From Spirochaetaceae bacterium (GTDB lineage Bacteria; Spirochaetota; Spirochaetia; SZUA-6; Bin103), in contig JAPPGB010000106.1 in the NCBI GenBank assembly GCA_028821475.1, positions 37,946-82,572 of the forward strand: a DNA stretch of 44,627 nt, given 5' to 3'. Within the stretch, counting starts at the first letter, position 1. Each line of letters starts with the position of its first letter. The notes below the pieces were generated by a model. That model was given only the letters and a program-made list of their open reading frames with translations, made no database searches and was not told the DNA's origin. Positions 1-8,308 of the stretch are shown in pieces. Both the position numbers and the translations under genes were made by a program.

Positions 1-1239
1 ATCGGCCACCCCGGGACCCCGCGGCCCGCGGGCTTCCTGGTAACTGGTTGCGGGCGCGGGCGGGCGCCGGCCGTGCCGCTCCCCGGCATTCGCGCCGGGG
101 AGCGGCGCTGCCACTCGATGCAGCGGTTCCGGCGCACCGGCAAATCCGGTTCGTCCGGCCTCGGCGGATCGCCGTTCACCGGGGAGCCGGGTCGCCTGCT
201 GCAGCAGGGCGATGGGGCGGTGGGCGGCCAGATCGGCGCCGCTGGTCCCCGCCGGCGCCGCCGCCAGCAGCCGGCCTACCGACACCTTGGAGCGCCGCAC
301 GTTGACCAGCATGCCGCTCATCCAGTTGGCGTAGTCGGCGACCCGTTCCAGGTAGGTGACGAACAGCACGAACGCGCCGACCGTGAAGTCGGCGCCGCGC
401 GCCGAGAAGGCGAGGAACACCAGCAGGACCGCCGTGCACACCACCGCCGTGTTGTCGGCGATCGCCTCCAGCACCTGGGCCAGCACCTTCTCGCGCACCG
501 CGGTCCGGCGCCGCGTCTCGTTCAGTCGCTGCAGGTGGCGAGCCACGCCGGCGCGGCTCGCGGACAGCTTGAACGTGGCGAACGAGCCGAATACCTCGCC
601 GACGAACTCGGCCACGTCGGCCGCGGTCGAACGCGCGGCGGCGCGCAGCGCCATCACCCTGGTGCGAACCAGTTCCGCCGCCAGCGCCGACAGCAGAATC
701 GGCGCCACCACGACGGCGGTGATCAACCAGTCCACCGAGCCCATGATCACGATCGAGGCCAGCGCGAACGCGATTACGCCGAGCCCGTCCACCATCTCCT
801 CCACCACCAGGCAGGTGCCGTCGGCATCGTCCCGCACCCGGCTCACCGTCTCGCTGGAGCTGCGCGCCGCCGCCAGGGCGCCGGGCTTGGCGGCGATCAG
901 GCGCACCAGGTTGCCACGCACCAGCCCGGCCGCGCGCGTCGACAGATCGCCCCAGTACCAACTGCCGGCGAAGTTGGCGACCGCGCGCGTCACCCCGACC
1001 GATGCCAGCAGCACCAGGATCAGCCACGGCGTAATGACCAGCGGCGCGTCGCCGGCCAGGCCGTCGTAGTACACCTTGACCAAGTAGCCGGGCAGCAACG
1101 GCGCCACGGCCGACCAGGTCCAGGTGAGCACGTTGGCCAAGTACAGCCGCGGACGGTAGCTGAGCAGGCCGCGCACGAAGCGCACCATGCCGGTCTGGCC
1201 GGCGGGGGCCGAGTCTGCAGTGAGGGCGGGCTGTGGCAT
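1..1239 (-). CDS. ABC exporter, N-terminal membrane domain (partial, runs off left edge)
   Basis: This minus-strand reading frame is open from an ATG at 1239 to the window edge; an in-frame TAA lies just upstream of the ATG. It encodes the transmembrane half of a type IV ABC exporter: several hydrophobic helices (for example around LITAVVVAPILLSALAAEL), an ABC-membrane-type cytoplasmic stretch (SSSETVSRVRDDADGT) and a final helix pair near FTVGAFVLFVTYLERV. It then continues into a long Ala/Gly/Arg-rich linker. The nucleotide-binding domain must lie beyond position 1. No Shine-Dalgarno sequence is visible at 1239; Met18 (about 1188) is an alternative start. The substrate cannot be told. The minus-strand ORF at 176-1582 is in another frame and is a shadow of this gene. 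Confidence 0.8.
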   Translation of the reverse strand, partial: MPQPALTADSAPAGQTGMVRFVRGLLSYRPRLYLANVLTWTWSAVAPLLPGYLVKVYYDGLAGDAPLVITPWLILVLLASVGVTRAVANFAGSWYWGDLSTRAAGLVRGNLVRLIAAKPGALAAARSSSETVSRVRDDADGTCLVVEEMVDGLGVIAFALASIVIMGSVDWLITAVVVAPILLSALAAELVRTRVMALRAAARSTAADVAEFVGEVFGSFATFKLSASRAGVARHLQRLNETRRRTAVREKVLAQVLEAIADNTAVVCTAVLLVFLAFSARGADFTVGAFVLFVTYLERVADYANWMSGMLVNVRRSKVSVGRLLAAAPAGTSGADLAAHRPIALLQQATRLPGERRSAEAGRTGFAGAPEPLHRVAAPLPGANAGERHGRRPPAPATSYQEARGPRGPGVAD

Positions 1240-1349
1240 GGAAGCGGCAACTTACGCACGCCGGCACAAGGCGGCAACCGCCCGAGCTACCGCCGGGGGA
1301 CGCGATGGCGGATCGATCAGGGCATTCTCTTTGGGCCGAACCGTGACGG

Positions 1350-1748
1350 TCAACGGGGTGACACGACGTGCCAGTCGGCTGCCTTCGCCGCGTCCGCCAA
1401 CCTGCCGTCGTAACACACGAATCGGCGCAGGGAGCGACCGAACAAGGCGGCGGTGGCGAGGTGAATCGCATCGAGAGTGCGGAGATCCGGCGGGTCGAGG
1501 GCGGCCGCCCGGGTGAGCACGGCGCTGTTGATCCGCACGAGATCGACACGAGAGAGCACGTCCCCGGCCTTGCGGAGCGCACGCGTTCCCTGCGGCTTGA
1601 CCGCCCGTGCTACCTCCACGCGTGCGAGCGCGCTCGAAACGAGGGTGCGGCCCTGCAGATAACGCCGCAACGCGGCAGACTCCCGTTCACGTACCACGAG
1701 CTTGACGATTGCCGAGGAGTCGAGATAGCAGACGCGTTCAGCGTTCAT
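1350..1748 (-). CDS. vapC: VapC-like PIN-domain ribonuclease toxin
   Basis: A 132-residue PIN-domain protein, the usual length for VapC. The acidic residues expected in the metal site are present: Asp in YLDSSAIVKL near the N-terminus, Glu in ALARVEVARA, Asp in LRTLDAIHLATA and Asp in CYDGRLADAA. Members of this family cleave RNA (tRNA or rRNA) and are held inactive by a cognate antitoxin. The start chosen is the ATG at 1748, because residues upstream in that frame belong to the overlapping antitoxin gene. The two genes overlap by 11 bp, which suggests translational coupling. Confidence 0.9.
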   Translation of the reverse strand: MNAERVCYLDSSAIVKLVVRERESAALRRYLQGRTLVSSALARVEVARAVKPQGTRALRKAGDVLSRVDLVRINSAVLTRAAALDPPDLRTLDAIHLATAALFGRSLRRFVCYDGRLADAAKAADWHVVSPR

Positions 1749-2013
1749 CGCGGCGCAGGCGCGCAAGCCGGCCCGAGGGCGGCTCCGTGCCCGGTTCGGG
1801 ATCGACCGGCTCCGGCAGATCATCCGTCGTACCGGCCGCTTCCTCGAGGTCGCCCGCGGCACGCAGTTGATCAAGCGGCATCCGGTCAGGCAACGGGGTC
1901 AGGAGCGCCACCGGACGTCCGCGGTCGGTCACCTCGAACGTCTCTCCCGCCGCTACCCGCCGCAGGTAGACGCTCGCCCGCTGCCGCAACTCCCGGACTC
2001 CGATGGCATCCAT
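1738..2013 (-). CDS. vapB: Phd/YefM-type antitoxin partner of VapC
   Basis: A 91-residue protein whose first about 45 residues match the Phd/YefM fold (GVRELRQRASVYLRRVAAGE, then a strand FEVTDRGRPVALLTPL). This fold binds the operator DNA and dimerises. The Pro/Glu/Asp-rich C-terminal tail (DLPEPVDPEPG) is the expected disordered part that wraps the toxin. The ATG at 2013 is preferred over an upstream codon at 2046 because homologues begin near MDAIGVREL. It precedes and overlaps the toxin gene. Autoregulation of the pair is typical of the family, but no operator could be assigned. Confidence 0.87.
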   Translation of the reverse strand: MDAIGVRELRQRASVYLRRVAAGETFEVTDRGRPVALLTPLPDRMPLDQLRAAGDLEEAAGTTDDLPEPVDPEPGTEPPSGRLARLRRDER

Positions 2014-2039
2014 GGGTGCTACTTGTAGCACATCACAAC

Positions 2040-2075
2040 CTCCCACGTCAACACGTCAACACGTCAAGGTCGATG
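2040..2075. repeat. Short CACGTCAA direct repeats upstream of vapB
   Basis: Between vapB and the haloperoxidase-like gene, the motif ACACGTCA occurs in close tandem (about 9-bp period), followed by two GTCGAT-type steps. It lies where divergent promoters would be expected, so it could be a simple repeat or an operator array. Confidence 0.4.
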
Positions 2076-2124
2076 AGGTCGATATTGACAACTCGCCGAA
2101 AGCGTTGGAACCTTGTCATTTCCC

Positions 2125-4005
2125 ATGGACAGTGATACACGAACGGGCAATGGTCGGGGGCTGGGCACGTCGGCGTGGCTGCGGCGCCTGGCGGCCGCCG
2201 CCCTCTTCGCGGCGGTGGCGGTCGCCGCCGGTGCGGAGGCGGAACCGCACTCGGTGGCACGGCTGTGGAACGAGGTGATGCTGAAGGCGATCCGCAACGA
2301 CTTCGCCCGCCCGCCGCTGCACGCCCGCAACCTGTACCACGTGGCGGCGGCGATGTGGGACGCGTGGGCGGTGTACGACGATGTCGCCGAACCGATCTTC
2401 CTCAAGGAGCGCCACCACGCCGAAGACGTCGACGCCGCCCGCCACGAGGCGATCAGCTACGCCGCCTACCGCGTGCTGTACCGCCGCTACCAGATCTCCC
2501 CCGGCGCCTACGAGTCGCTGCCGAGCTTCGACGACCTGCTGATCGAGCTCGGCTACGACTACCGCATGACCGACCGCGAGGGCGACCACCCGGCCGCGAT
2601 CGGCAACCGCATCGCCAAGCTGATCCTGGACCACGGCTACGACGACGGCGCGGACGAGCTCGGCTCCTACGCGTTCGAGTTCGACTACCGCTCGGCCAAC
2701 CCGCCGATGGTGGTGGCGAACTCCGGCGTCGGCGAGTTGCTCGACCCCAACCGCTGGCAGCCGCTGTCGCTGCGCCTGTTCGTGGACCAGGCGGGGCGCG
2801 TGCAGCCGGGCCGGGTGCAGCGCTTCATCGGCTCGCACTGGGGCATGGTGGCGCCGTTCTCCCTGCCCCTGCCGGGCACCGAGACCATGTCCAGCGACGG
2901 CGTATTCCACGATCCGGGTCCGCCCCCCTACCTCGGCGGCGCCGGCAGCGACGAGTACCAGGACGGCTTCGCCGAGGTGCTGCGCTACGCCGCCACGCTC
3001 GATCCCGACGACGGCGTGATGATCGACATCTCGCCGCTTTCGTTCGGCAACAACAACCTGGGCGCCAACGACGGCACCGGCTACCCCGTGAACCCGGTCA
3101 CCGGCAAGCCGTACGCGCCCAACCTGGTGAAGCGCGGCGACTGGTCGCGGGTGATCGCCGAGTTCTGGGCCGACGGCCCCGACTCGGAGACGCCGCCGGG
3201 GCACTGGAACACCCTGGCCAACTACGTCACCGACCATCCGGCGACGGAGCGGCGCCTGCAGGGCAAGGGGCCAATACTCGATCCGCTGGAGTGGGACGTG
3301 AAGCTGTACCTGGCGCTGAACGGGGCGACGCACGATGCCGCCGTCTGCGCCTGGGGCCTGAAGGGCCACTACGACTACGTGCGCCCGATCACCGCCATCC
3401 GCTACATGGCGAGCCTGGGGCAATCCTCCGACCCCGGCCTGCCCTCCTACCACGAGCACGGCATGCCGCTGCAGCCGGGGCTAGCCGAGTTGATCACCGC
3501 GGACAGCGCCGCACCGGGCGAACGCCACGCCCACCTGGCCGAGCATGTCGGCGAGATCGCGGTGTATTCCTGGCTCGGCACGCCGGAGGAAGACACCGAG
3601 TATACCGGCGTGGACTGGATCCTGGGTGTCGACTGGGTGCCCTACCAGCGTGACACCTTCGTGACGCCGCCGTTCGCCGGCTACATCTCCGGGCACAGCA
3701 CCTTCAGCCGCGCGGCCGCCGAGGTGATGGCGCACTTCACCGGCAGCGAGTACTTCCCCGGCGGCCTCGGCGAGTTCGTGGCCGCGAAGAACGAGTTCCT
3801 GGTGTTCGAGGAGGGGCCGAGCGAAACCGTCGTCCTGCAGTGGGCCACCTACTACGACGCCTCCGACGAGGCCGGCATCTCGCGCCTGTACGGTGGCATC
3901 CACCCCCGCATGGACGACTTGCCCGGCCGCCGCATCGGCTCGCGCATCGGCAAGGACGCGTTCCGGCGCGCCCTCGCCTACTTCGACGGCAGCGCCGGCG
4001 GCTGA
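2125..4005 (+). CDS. Secreted vanadium-dependent haloperoxidase / PAP2-superfamily protein
   Basis: A protein of about 626 residues with an N-terminal signal sequence (twin Arg then a hydrophobic run LAAAALFAAVAVAAGAEA). The C-terminal third carries the full anion-pocket signature of vanadium haloperoxidases and acid phosphatases: Lys413-x6-Arg420-Pro (KGHYDYVRP), Ser522-Gly-His524 (SGHS) and Arg587-x5-His593 (SRLYGGIHP). In this superfamily these residues bind vanadate or phosphate, and the SGH histidine is the acid-base. The length is that of the bacterial haloperoxidase-like group rather than of small PAP2 phosphatases. The frame opens with a TTG at 2113, but the ATG at 2125 is taken as start; neither has an ideal ribosome binding site. 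Whether it halogenates or dephosphorylates cannot be decided from sequence. It stands alone, convergent with the epimerase gene. Confidence 0.82.
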   Translation: MDSDTRTGNGRGLGTSAWLRRLAAAALFAAVAVAAGAEAEPHSVARLWNEVMLKAIRNDFARPPLHARNLYHVAAAMWDAWAVYDDVAEPIFLKERHHAEDVDAARHEAISYAAYRVLYRRYQISPGAYESLPSFDDLLIELGYDYRMTDREGDHPAAIGNRIAKLILDHGYDDGADELGSYAFEFDYRSANPPMVVANSGVGELLDPNRWQPLSLRLFVDQAGRVQPGRVQRFIGSHWGMVAPFSLPLPGTETMSSDGVFHDPGPPPYLGGAGSDEYQDGFAEVLRYAATLDPDDGVMIDISPLSFGNNNLGANDGTGYPVNPVTGKPYAPNLVKRGDWSRVIAEFWADGPDSETPPGHWNTLANYVTDHPATERRLQGKGPILDPLEWDVKLYLALNGATHDAAVCAWGLKGHYDYVRPITAIRYMASLGQSSDPGLPSYHEHGMPLQPGLAELITADSAAPGERHAHLAEHVGEIAVYSWLGTPEEDTEYTGVDWILGVDWVPYQRDTFVTPPFAGYISGHSTFSRAAAEVMAHFTGSEYFPGGLGEFVAAKNEFLVFEEGPSETVVLQWATYYDASDEAGISRLYGGIHPRMDDLPGRRIGSRIGKDAFRRALAYFDGSAGG

Positions 4006-4030
4006 GCCGCCAACCGGCGGGCCCGCCACC

Positions 4031-4076
4031 GGGCCGGATTGGCCCGCGCAGGAGTCCGCGCGCAGCGCTGCGCGCC
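4031..4076. terminator. GC-rich hairpins between convergent genes
   Basis: The 96-bp gap between two convergent genes holds a small GGGCC/GGCCC stem-loop (4031-4045) and a perfect 18-bp palindrome centred on AGCGCT (4058-4075). There is no T-tract, so a role in termination is only suggested by position. Confidence 0.3.
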
Positions 4077-4101
4077 GGCCCCCGCGCCCGGCGTCCCGGG
4101 G

Positions 4102-4929
4102 CTACTCGGGGTGCACCTTGAACTCGGTGAAGTCGCGTTCGAGCTGCTGCGCGTCCGGGTCGAGCACCGGGCCGGCGTCATCCTGCGGCTGGTAGCCGAG
4201 CACCGCGCGCGCCTTGTCGAGCGAGAAGATCTTCCAGTAGTTGTCGGAGGTGGCGAACACCACCGTGAAGCCCACCTCGGGCGGGGCGTCGATGGCGCGC
4301 ACGTGGATCTGGGCGGTGTCGCGGTGACTGAGCCACAGCGACAGCGCCGAGCCGTCGAAGGTGGGCACGTTGTTGGACAACGTGAAGCCGATCCGGATGG
4401 CGATGGTGGAGATGCCATGGATATCGTAGTAGTAGTGGCCCATCGCCTCGCCGTACGCCTTGGACATGCCGTAGTAGCCGGAGGGCCGGATCGGCGCGGT
4501 CTCGTCGAGCAGCGGATAGGGACGCCGCACGCGCTCGAACTCGCCGGCGAAGATGTGGCAGTAGGGCGGATCGCGGTAGAAGCCGCCCACGGTGTGCTGC
4601 GAGCTGCCGAACACGATGCGCCGCACGCCGCATTGCCGCGCCGCCTCGTACACGTTGTAGAGGGCCGTGATGTTGTAGTCGACGGTGGACTCGAACGGCG
4701 CCTTCATGCTGCGGTCGGCGGCCAGGTGCACCACCACTTCCTGATCCCGGAACGCGGCTTTCAGCGCCTCCGGGTCGGTGATGTTGCCGCGCAGGTTGTG
4801 CGCGTCGTCCAGCCCGTCGGTGCCGTAGCGCGACAGCGACGACAGCTCGTAGCGGTCAGCGAGCTCGGCCTGCATCGCCTGCCCCACCACGCCGCTCAGT
4901 CCGGTTACCAGCACTCGCGTCTTGGCCAC
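4102..4929 (-). CDS. NAD-dependent epimerase/dehydratase (extended SDR)
   Basis: A 275-residue extended short-chain dehydrogenase/reductase. The nucleotide-binding glycine motif is at the N-terminus (TGLSGVVG, Gly10/Gly13/Gly16). The catalytic Tyr153-x3-Lys157 (YYGMSK) follows a Ser-rich strand (FGSSQHT), and VHLAAD is the usual post-beta4 motif. Such enzymes oxidise, epimerise or dehydrate nucleotide sugars or sugar acids; length and motifs resemble uronate-dehydrogenase-like members, but the substrate is not identifiable. The start is a GTG at 4929, supported by a strong AAGGAGG four bases upstream. It is monocistronic, and two 14-bp direct repeats lie in its upstream region. Confidence 0.85.
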   Translation of the reverse strand: MAKTRVLVTGLSGVVGQAMQAELADRYELSSLSRYGTDGLDDAHNLRGNITDPEALKAAFRDQEVVVHLAADRSMKAPFESTVDYNITALYNVYEAARQCGVRRIVFGSSQHTVGGFYRDPPYCHIFAGEFERVRRPYPLLDETAPIRPSGYYGMSKAYGEAMGHYYYDIHGISTIAIRIGFTLSNNVPTFDGSALSLWLSHRDTAQIHVRAIDAPPEVGFTVVFATSDNYWKIFSLDKARAVLGYQPQDDAGPVLDPDAQQLERDFTEFKVHPE

Positions 4930-4990
4930 TGTTCCTCCTTGCGCCGGTGCGCGGCCCGCGACCGGCCGGCGATGGCGCGCACCGCCCCGT

Positions 4991-5022
4991 TCATGTTGTC
5001 GTTATTTCTCATGTTGTCGTTA
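4991..5022. repeat. Two direct repeats TCATGTTGTCGTTA upstream of the epimerase gene
   Basis: The 14-bp sequence TCATGTTGTCGTTA occurs at 4991-5004 and again at 5009-5022 (18-bp period). It sits about 60-90 bp upstream of the GTG start of the minus-strand epimerase gene, a position suited to a regulator binding site. No inverted symmetry was found. The remaining gap to 5217 holds no recognisable gene. Confidence 0.4.
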
Positions 5023-5217
5023 CTCCGGATCGCGGGTCGACCGCGCTCCCGGCGGCAGTGTACCCGTGCAGCGCCGCCATGGGCACTCTCCCGGGCGCAT
5101 CCCGGCGCGGCACGATGACGGCGCTGCGCTCACCACGGTTCAGCACGCACGAAGCTCCTTCAGCACGCGCTCACGATCACGTTCCGGGCGTAGCGCTGCC
5201 GCCGACATGCGTGCTGC

Positions 5218-6021
5218 TCAGAGCTTGGCGGCCACTCCCCCGTCGACGTTGATGGTCTCGCCGGTGATGAAGCGCGACTCCTCGGAGGCCAGGAACAGAG
5301 TGAGATTGGCCACGTCTTCGGGATAGCCGGGCCCCTTCACGATCTGGGCGAAGTCGAACATGGCCTCGAACACGTGGTGGCCGCCGTCGGCATCGTTGAT
5401 GGTGCCGCGGGTTGCGCCGGGAGTCATGATCTGGCCGGGACGTATGCCGTTGACGCGGATGTTGTGCTTGCCGCCGACGCCGGCCATGAAGCGGGTGAGC
5501 GCATCGACGCCCGCTTTGGCCGCGTAGTACGAGGCTGACGCAACTCCGAATTCATCGAGCATCCGTGGGCTGAACCCGCGCTGGGCGGCGAGCGACGACA
5601 TGTTGATGACCGCGCCGCCGCCGGCCCTGATGAGGTGCGGCCACACCGCGCGGCTCATGTAGAAGGTGCCCATCAGGTTCAGGTGCACAATGCGTTTGAA
5701 CTGGTCGGTCGACTCGTCGGGGAACGTGCCGCCGCCGCCACCGCCGGCGTTGTTGACGAGTATGTCGACGGCGCCGTAGGTCTCTGCCGCCGCGGCTACG
5801 GCCGCCTCGACGGAGGCCACCGCGGACACGTCGCAGGCGATGAACGTGGCGCTGCCACCCTCCTCCTGAATGCGCGCCGCGACCGCGCGGCCCTGCTGTT
5901 CGCGACGGGCCATCAGGATGACCTTCGCGCCCTCGGCGGCAAACGTCCGCCCAATGCCCTCGCCGATGCCGCTGTTACCGCCGGTAATGATCGCGACCTT
6001 GCCGTTCAGTCTGTCTGCCAT
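5218..6021 (-). CDS. Short-chain dehydrogenase/reductase (classical SDR)
   Basis: A 267-residue classical SDR. It has the cofactor motif TGGNSGIG near residue 14, an NNAG motif extended into a run of glycines (NNAGGGGGG), a catalytic Ser in NMSSLAAQRG and the active-site YYAAKAG (Tyr about 165, Lys about 168). The C-terminus ends with FITGETINVDGG, the usual SDR finish. These enzymes carry out NAD(P)-dependent oxidation or reduction of alcohols or ketones; the substrate is unknown. The start is placed at the ATG of MADRLNGK (6021); an ATG nine bases upstream is equally possible, and the longer frame to 6153 lacks family support. It is divergent from the metal transporter operon. Confidence 0.86.
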   Translation of the reverse strand: MADRLNGKVAIITGGNSGIGEGIGRTFAAEGAKVILMARREQQGRAVAARIQEEGGSATFIACDVSAVASVEAAVAAAAETYGAVDILVNNAGGGGGGTFPDESTDQFKRIVHLNLMGTFYMSRAVWPHLIRAGGGAVINMSSLAAQRGFSPRMLDEFGVASASYYAAKAGVDALTRFMAGVGGKHNIRVNGIRPGQIMTPGATRGTINDADGGHHVFEAMFDFAQIVKGPGYPEDVANLTLFLASEESRFITGETINVDGGVAAKL

Positions 6022-6259
6022 CCACGGCATTGTGCCGCAAAGGGTCGCAAGCGGAAACCTCCCTCCTCGGTGCGGCCGCGGCTCCGCAGGATGCCGGTGT
6101 CGACGGTATGAACGGGTGGGTGCGAAAGCCATGGATGCCGTGGCAGTGGCCATCCTAGCCGTGAGTGTGGCAGTGGTGGCCGGTCAGGATGCACACGCGG
6201 CTGACCGCGCACGACGGGCTGGGTCAAGGCTACCGACTTCGGCGTTCGCACGCTCTATT

Positions 6260-6279
6260 GATAGTGCTCGATCATTATC
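6260..6279. promoter_or_regulatory. Candidate Fur/Zur-family operator upstream of znuA-like gene
   Basis: GATAGTG (6260-6266) and CATTATC (6273-6279) form an imperfect inverted repeat with a 6-bp centre. It resembles the Fur-box half-site GATAATG/CATTATC and lies in an AT-rich island 15 bp upstream of the ATG at 6295. The surroundings are about 70% GC, so the AT-rich patch stands out. The classical Fur box has a 5-bp centre, so the regulator could be Fur, Zur or Mur. Confidence 0.5.
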
Positions 6280-6294
6280 ATTATATTCTCGGCC

Positions 6295-7455
6295 ATGTAT
6301 CCGTCTCAGAAGTTGTCAATTGGTCGCGCCGCGGCCACTTCGATCTGCACCGTACTGTTCGCGCTGGCCGCGTTGCCTGGGTTGCTCGCCTCGCCGGCGG
6401 GAGAGCAGCCGGCCGGTGACCGGATCCTGGTGGTCGCGACCACCAACATCGTCGGCGACATCGTGGGCCGCGTCGGCGGCGAACTGATCTCGCTCTCCGT
6501 GCTCATGCCGCCGGGGGCGGATCCGCACACGTTTCAGCCGACGCCGCGGGATGCGCACCTGCTCGCCGACGCCGCGGTGTTGTTCACCAACGGCGCAGGT
6601 CTGGAGGCCGAATTCCTCGGCGACCTGATCAGCAGCGCGGAGCCCCGCATGGTGGTTGACCTGACCGCCCACTTGCCGCTCATGCGCCTGGACGAGGCAT
6701 ATGACGAGCACGAGGACGAACGCGACCACGACGAAGACGAACACCACGACGAGGACGAACACCACGACGAGGACGAAGACGAACACGAGGACGAAGACGA
6801 ACACCACGACGAGGACGAACACCACGACGAGGACGAAGACGAACACGAGGACGAAGACGAACACGAGGACGAGGACGAACACCACGACGAGGACGAGGAC
6901 GACGGGCACGCCCACCATCACGGCGAGTTCGACCCGCATGTGTGGATGGACCCGACCCTCGTTGCCCGCTGGGCGGACGAGATTGCCGAAGTGCTGGCCG
7001 AGATCGACCCCGCGCACGAGGCCGAATATGCCGCCCGGGCGGCTGAGCTTGCGGCAGAGTTGGACGAGCTCGACGAGTGGATCATGGACCAGGTAGAGGT
7101 CGTACCGCGCCACCGCCGGGTGATCGTCACCGACCACGACGTGTTGGGGTATTTGGCACAGCGCTACGGCTTCGAGCTGCTGGACTCGGTTGTGCCGGGT
7201 TTCAGTACTTTGGCCGAGCCGTCGGCCCGCCATCTCGCGGAGTTGCGCGAGGTGCTCGCAGAGCACGCGGTCCCGGCGATCTTCGTCGGCACCACGGTGA
7301 ACCCGCAGGTGGCGGAGTCGATTGCCGGCGACCTGGGAATCGTCGTCGTCCCGATCTACACCGGGTCGCTGAGCGAAGCCGGCGGACCGGCGGACACCTA
7401 CGACCGCTTTATGCGCACCAACGTGGAACGGATCGTGACCGCGCTCGGATCATAG
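6295..7455 (+). CDS. znuA: ZnuA-like metal-binding protein of an ABC transporter, with giant acidic/His loop
   Basis: A 386-residue cluster A-I substrate-binding protein for Zn2+ (or Mn2+). It has a signal-type hydrophobic segment (residues about 12-32) and mature strand ILVVATTNIVGDI. The three metal-site histidines expected in ZnuA are seen at His78 (GADPHTF), His215 (FDPHVWMDP) and His281 (TDHDVLGY), with an acidic residue near the C-terminus (DTYDRFMRTN). Residues about 133-209 form an insertion made almost only of Asp, Glu and His (motifs DEHHDEDE), much longer than the usual charged loop of ZnuA, thought to bind or chaperone zinc. The insertion is encoded by 60-bp tandem repeats. The ATP-binding and permease genes follow directly. 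The ATG at 6295 has no clear Shine-Dalgarno sequence. Confidence 0.92.
   Translation: MYPSQKLSIGRAAATSICTVLFALAALPGLLASPAGEQPAGDRILVVATTNIVGDIVGRVGGELISLSVLMPPGADPHTFQPTPRDAHLLADAAVLFTNGAGLEAEFLGDLISSAEPRMVVDLTAHLPLMRLDEAYDEHEDERDHDEDEHHDEDEHHDEDEDEHEDEDEHHDEDEHHDEDEDEHEDEDEHEDEDEHHDEDEDDGHAHHHGEFDPHVWMDPTLVARWADEIAEVLAEIDPAHEAEYAARAAELAAELDELDEWIMDQVEVVPRHRRVIVTDHDVLGYLAQRYGFELLDSVVPGFSTLAEPSARHLAELREVLAEHAVPAIFVGTTVNPQVAESIAGDLGIVVVPIYTGSLSEAGGPADTYDRFMRTNVERIVTALGS
6730..6900 (+). repeat. 60-bp in-frame tandem repeat encoding the His/Asp/Glu loop of ZnuA
   Basis: Bases 6741-6800 and 6801-6860 are identical (60 bp, 20 codons), and a diverging third copy continues to about 6900. Because the period is a multiple of three, copy number can change without breaking the gene. 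The unit encodes HHDEDEHHDEDEDEHEDEDE. Confidence 0.92.
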
Positions 7456-7474
7456 GCCAAGGCCGGCGTACGCC

Positions 7475-8308
7475 ATGCCCAGCTACGATTGTTGTGAGCC
7501 GCCCCGTGCCGACGCGAGTGCCATGCTCGACCTCCGCGGCGTATGGGCGCACTATGCCGGTCGCTGCGCCCTGGAGGACGTTTCGTTGCGCCTCGGCGCC
7601 GGCGAGCGCGTCGCCGTGGTCGGTCCCAACGGCGCCGGCAAGAGCACCATGTTCAAGGTCATTGCCGGTACGCATTCCCCATCCGCCGGTTCGGTGAGCT
7701 TCTACGGCAGCGATCCCGGCCGTCACGTGTGCATCGCCTACATTGAGCAGCGCGCCGACATCAACTGGCGCTTCCCGGTCACCGTGGAGGACGTGGTGGC
7801 GATGGGCCGTATCGCACGGGTCCGTTACTTCCGCTACCTGGGTCGCAAGGACCGCGTCATCGTCGCCGACGCCATGGAGCGGGTGGCGATCGCAAACCTG
7901 CGCAGCCGCCAGATAGGCGAACTCTCCGGCGGCCAGCAGCGGCGCATGTTCATCGCCCGCGCGCTGGCGCAGGAGGCGGAGATCATGCTGCTCGACGAGC
8001 CGTACGCCGGCCTCGATGCCGACGCCAGCCGCATGCTGTCCGACACGCTCGACACGATCGGGGACTCGATCGCCGTCATGGTGGCCACCCACGACCTGGG
8101 CATCGCCGAACACCTCGGCCGGGTGGTGCTGCTCAACCGGCGCCTCATCGCCGCCGGCACGCCCGACGAGGTGCTGGCGCCGGAACACCTGGCCGGCGCC
8201 TACGGTGGCAATCTGCGCCGCATTGATGGAGCAGGTTCCGGCTACGCGCTCCCGACAGCCCTTCCAATCACGAGATCCACGGTGGCGGCACCCCTGCGCG
8301 CCGGATGA
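7475..8308 (+). CDS. znuC: ZnuC-like ATP-binding protein of metal ABC transporter
   Basis: A 277-residue ABC ATPase with Walker A GPNGAGKST, Q-loop (YIEQRADINWRFPVTV, typical of the metal-type family), signature LSGGQQRR, Walker B IMLLDEP and switch histidine ATHD. It powers import of Zn2+ or Mn2+ through the permease encoded next. The start at 7475 gives about 16 extra residues compared with relatives; Met17 (7523, MLDLRGVWAHYAG) may be the true start, as neither has a strong ribosome binding site. The gene follows znuA after 19 bp, and its stop overlaps the permease start (ATGA). Confidence 0.92.
   Translation: MPSYDCCEPPRADASAMLDLRGVWAHYAGRCALEDVSLRLGAGERVAVVGPNGAGKSTMFKVIAGTHSPSAGSVSFYGSDPGRHVCIAYIEQRADINWRFPVTVEDVVAMGRIARVRYFRYLGRKDRVIVADAMERVAIANLRSRQIGELSGGQQRRMFIARALAQEAEIMLLDEPYAGLDADASRMLSDTLDTIGDSIAVMVATHDLGIAEHLGRVVLLNRRLIAAGTPDEVLAPEHLAGAYGGNLRRIDGAGSGYALPTALPITRSTVAAPLRAG

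Noticed and set aside
2116-3459. A 447-codon minus-strand frame opposite the haloperoxidase-like gene
   Set aside because: It is a shadow of the real gene: the protein is Val/Arg/His-rich without motifs, while the plus strand has a signal peptide and a complete active site.
6730-6900. Regular repeats considered as a CRISPR array
   Set aside because: The repeats are contiguous 60-bp units without spacers and lie in frame inside znuA.
6316-7266. A 316-codon minus-strand frame with V/L-rich repeats that looks like a membrane protein
   Set aside because: The hydrophobic run is the reverse complement of the Asp/Glu/His repeat of ZnuA, so it is an artefact of base composition.
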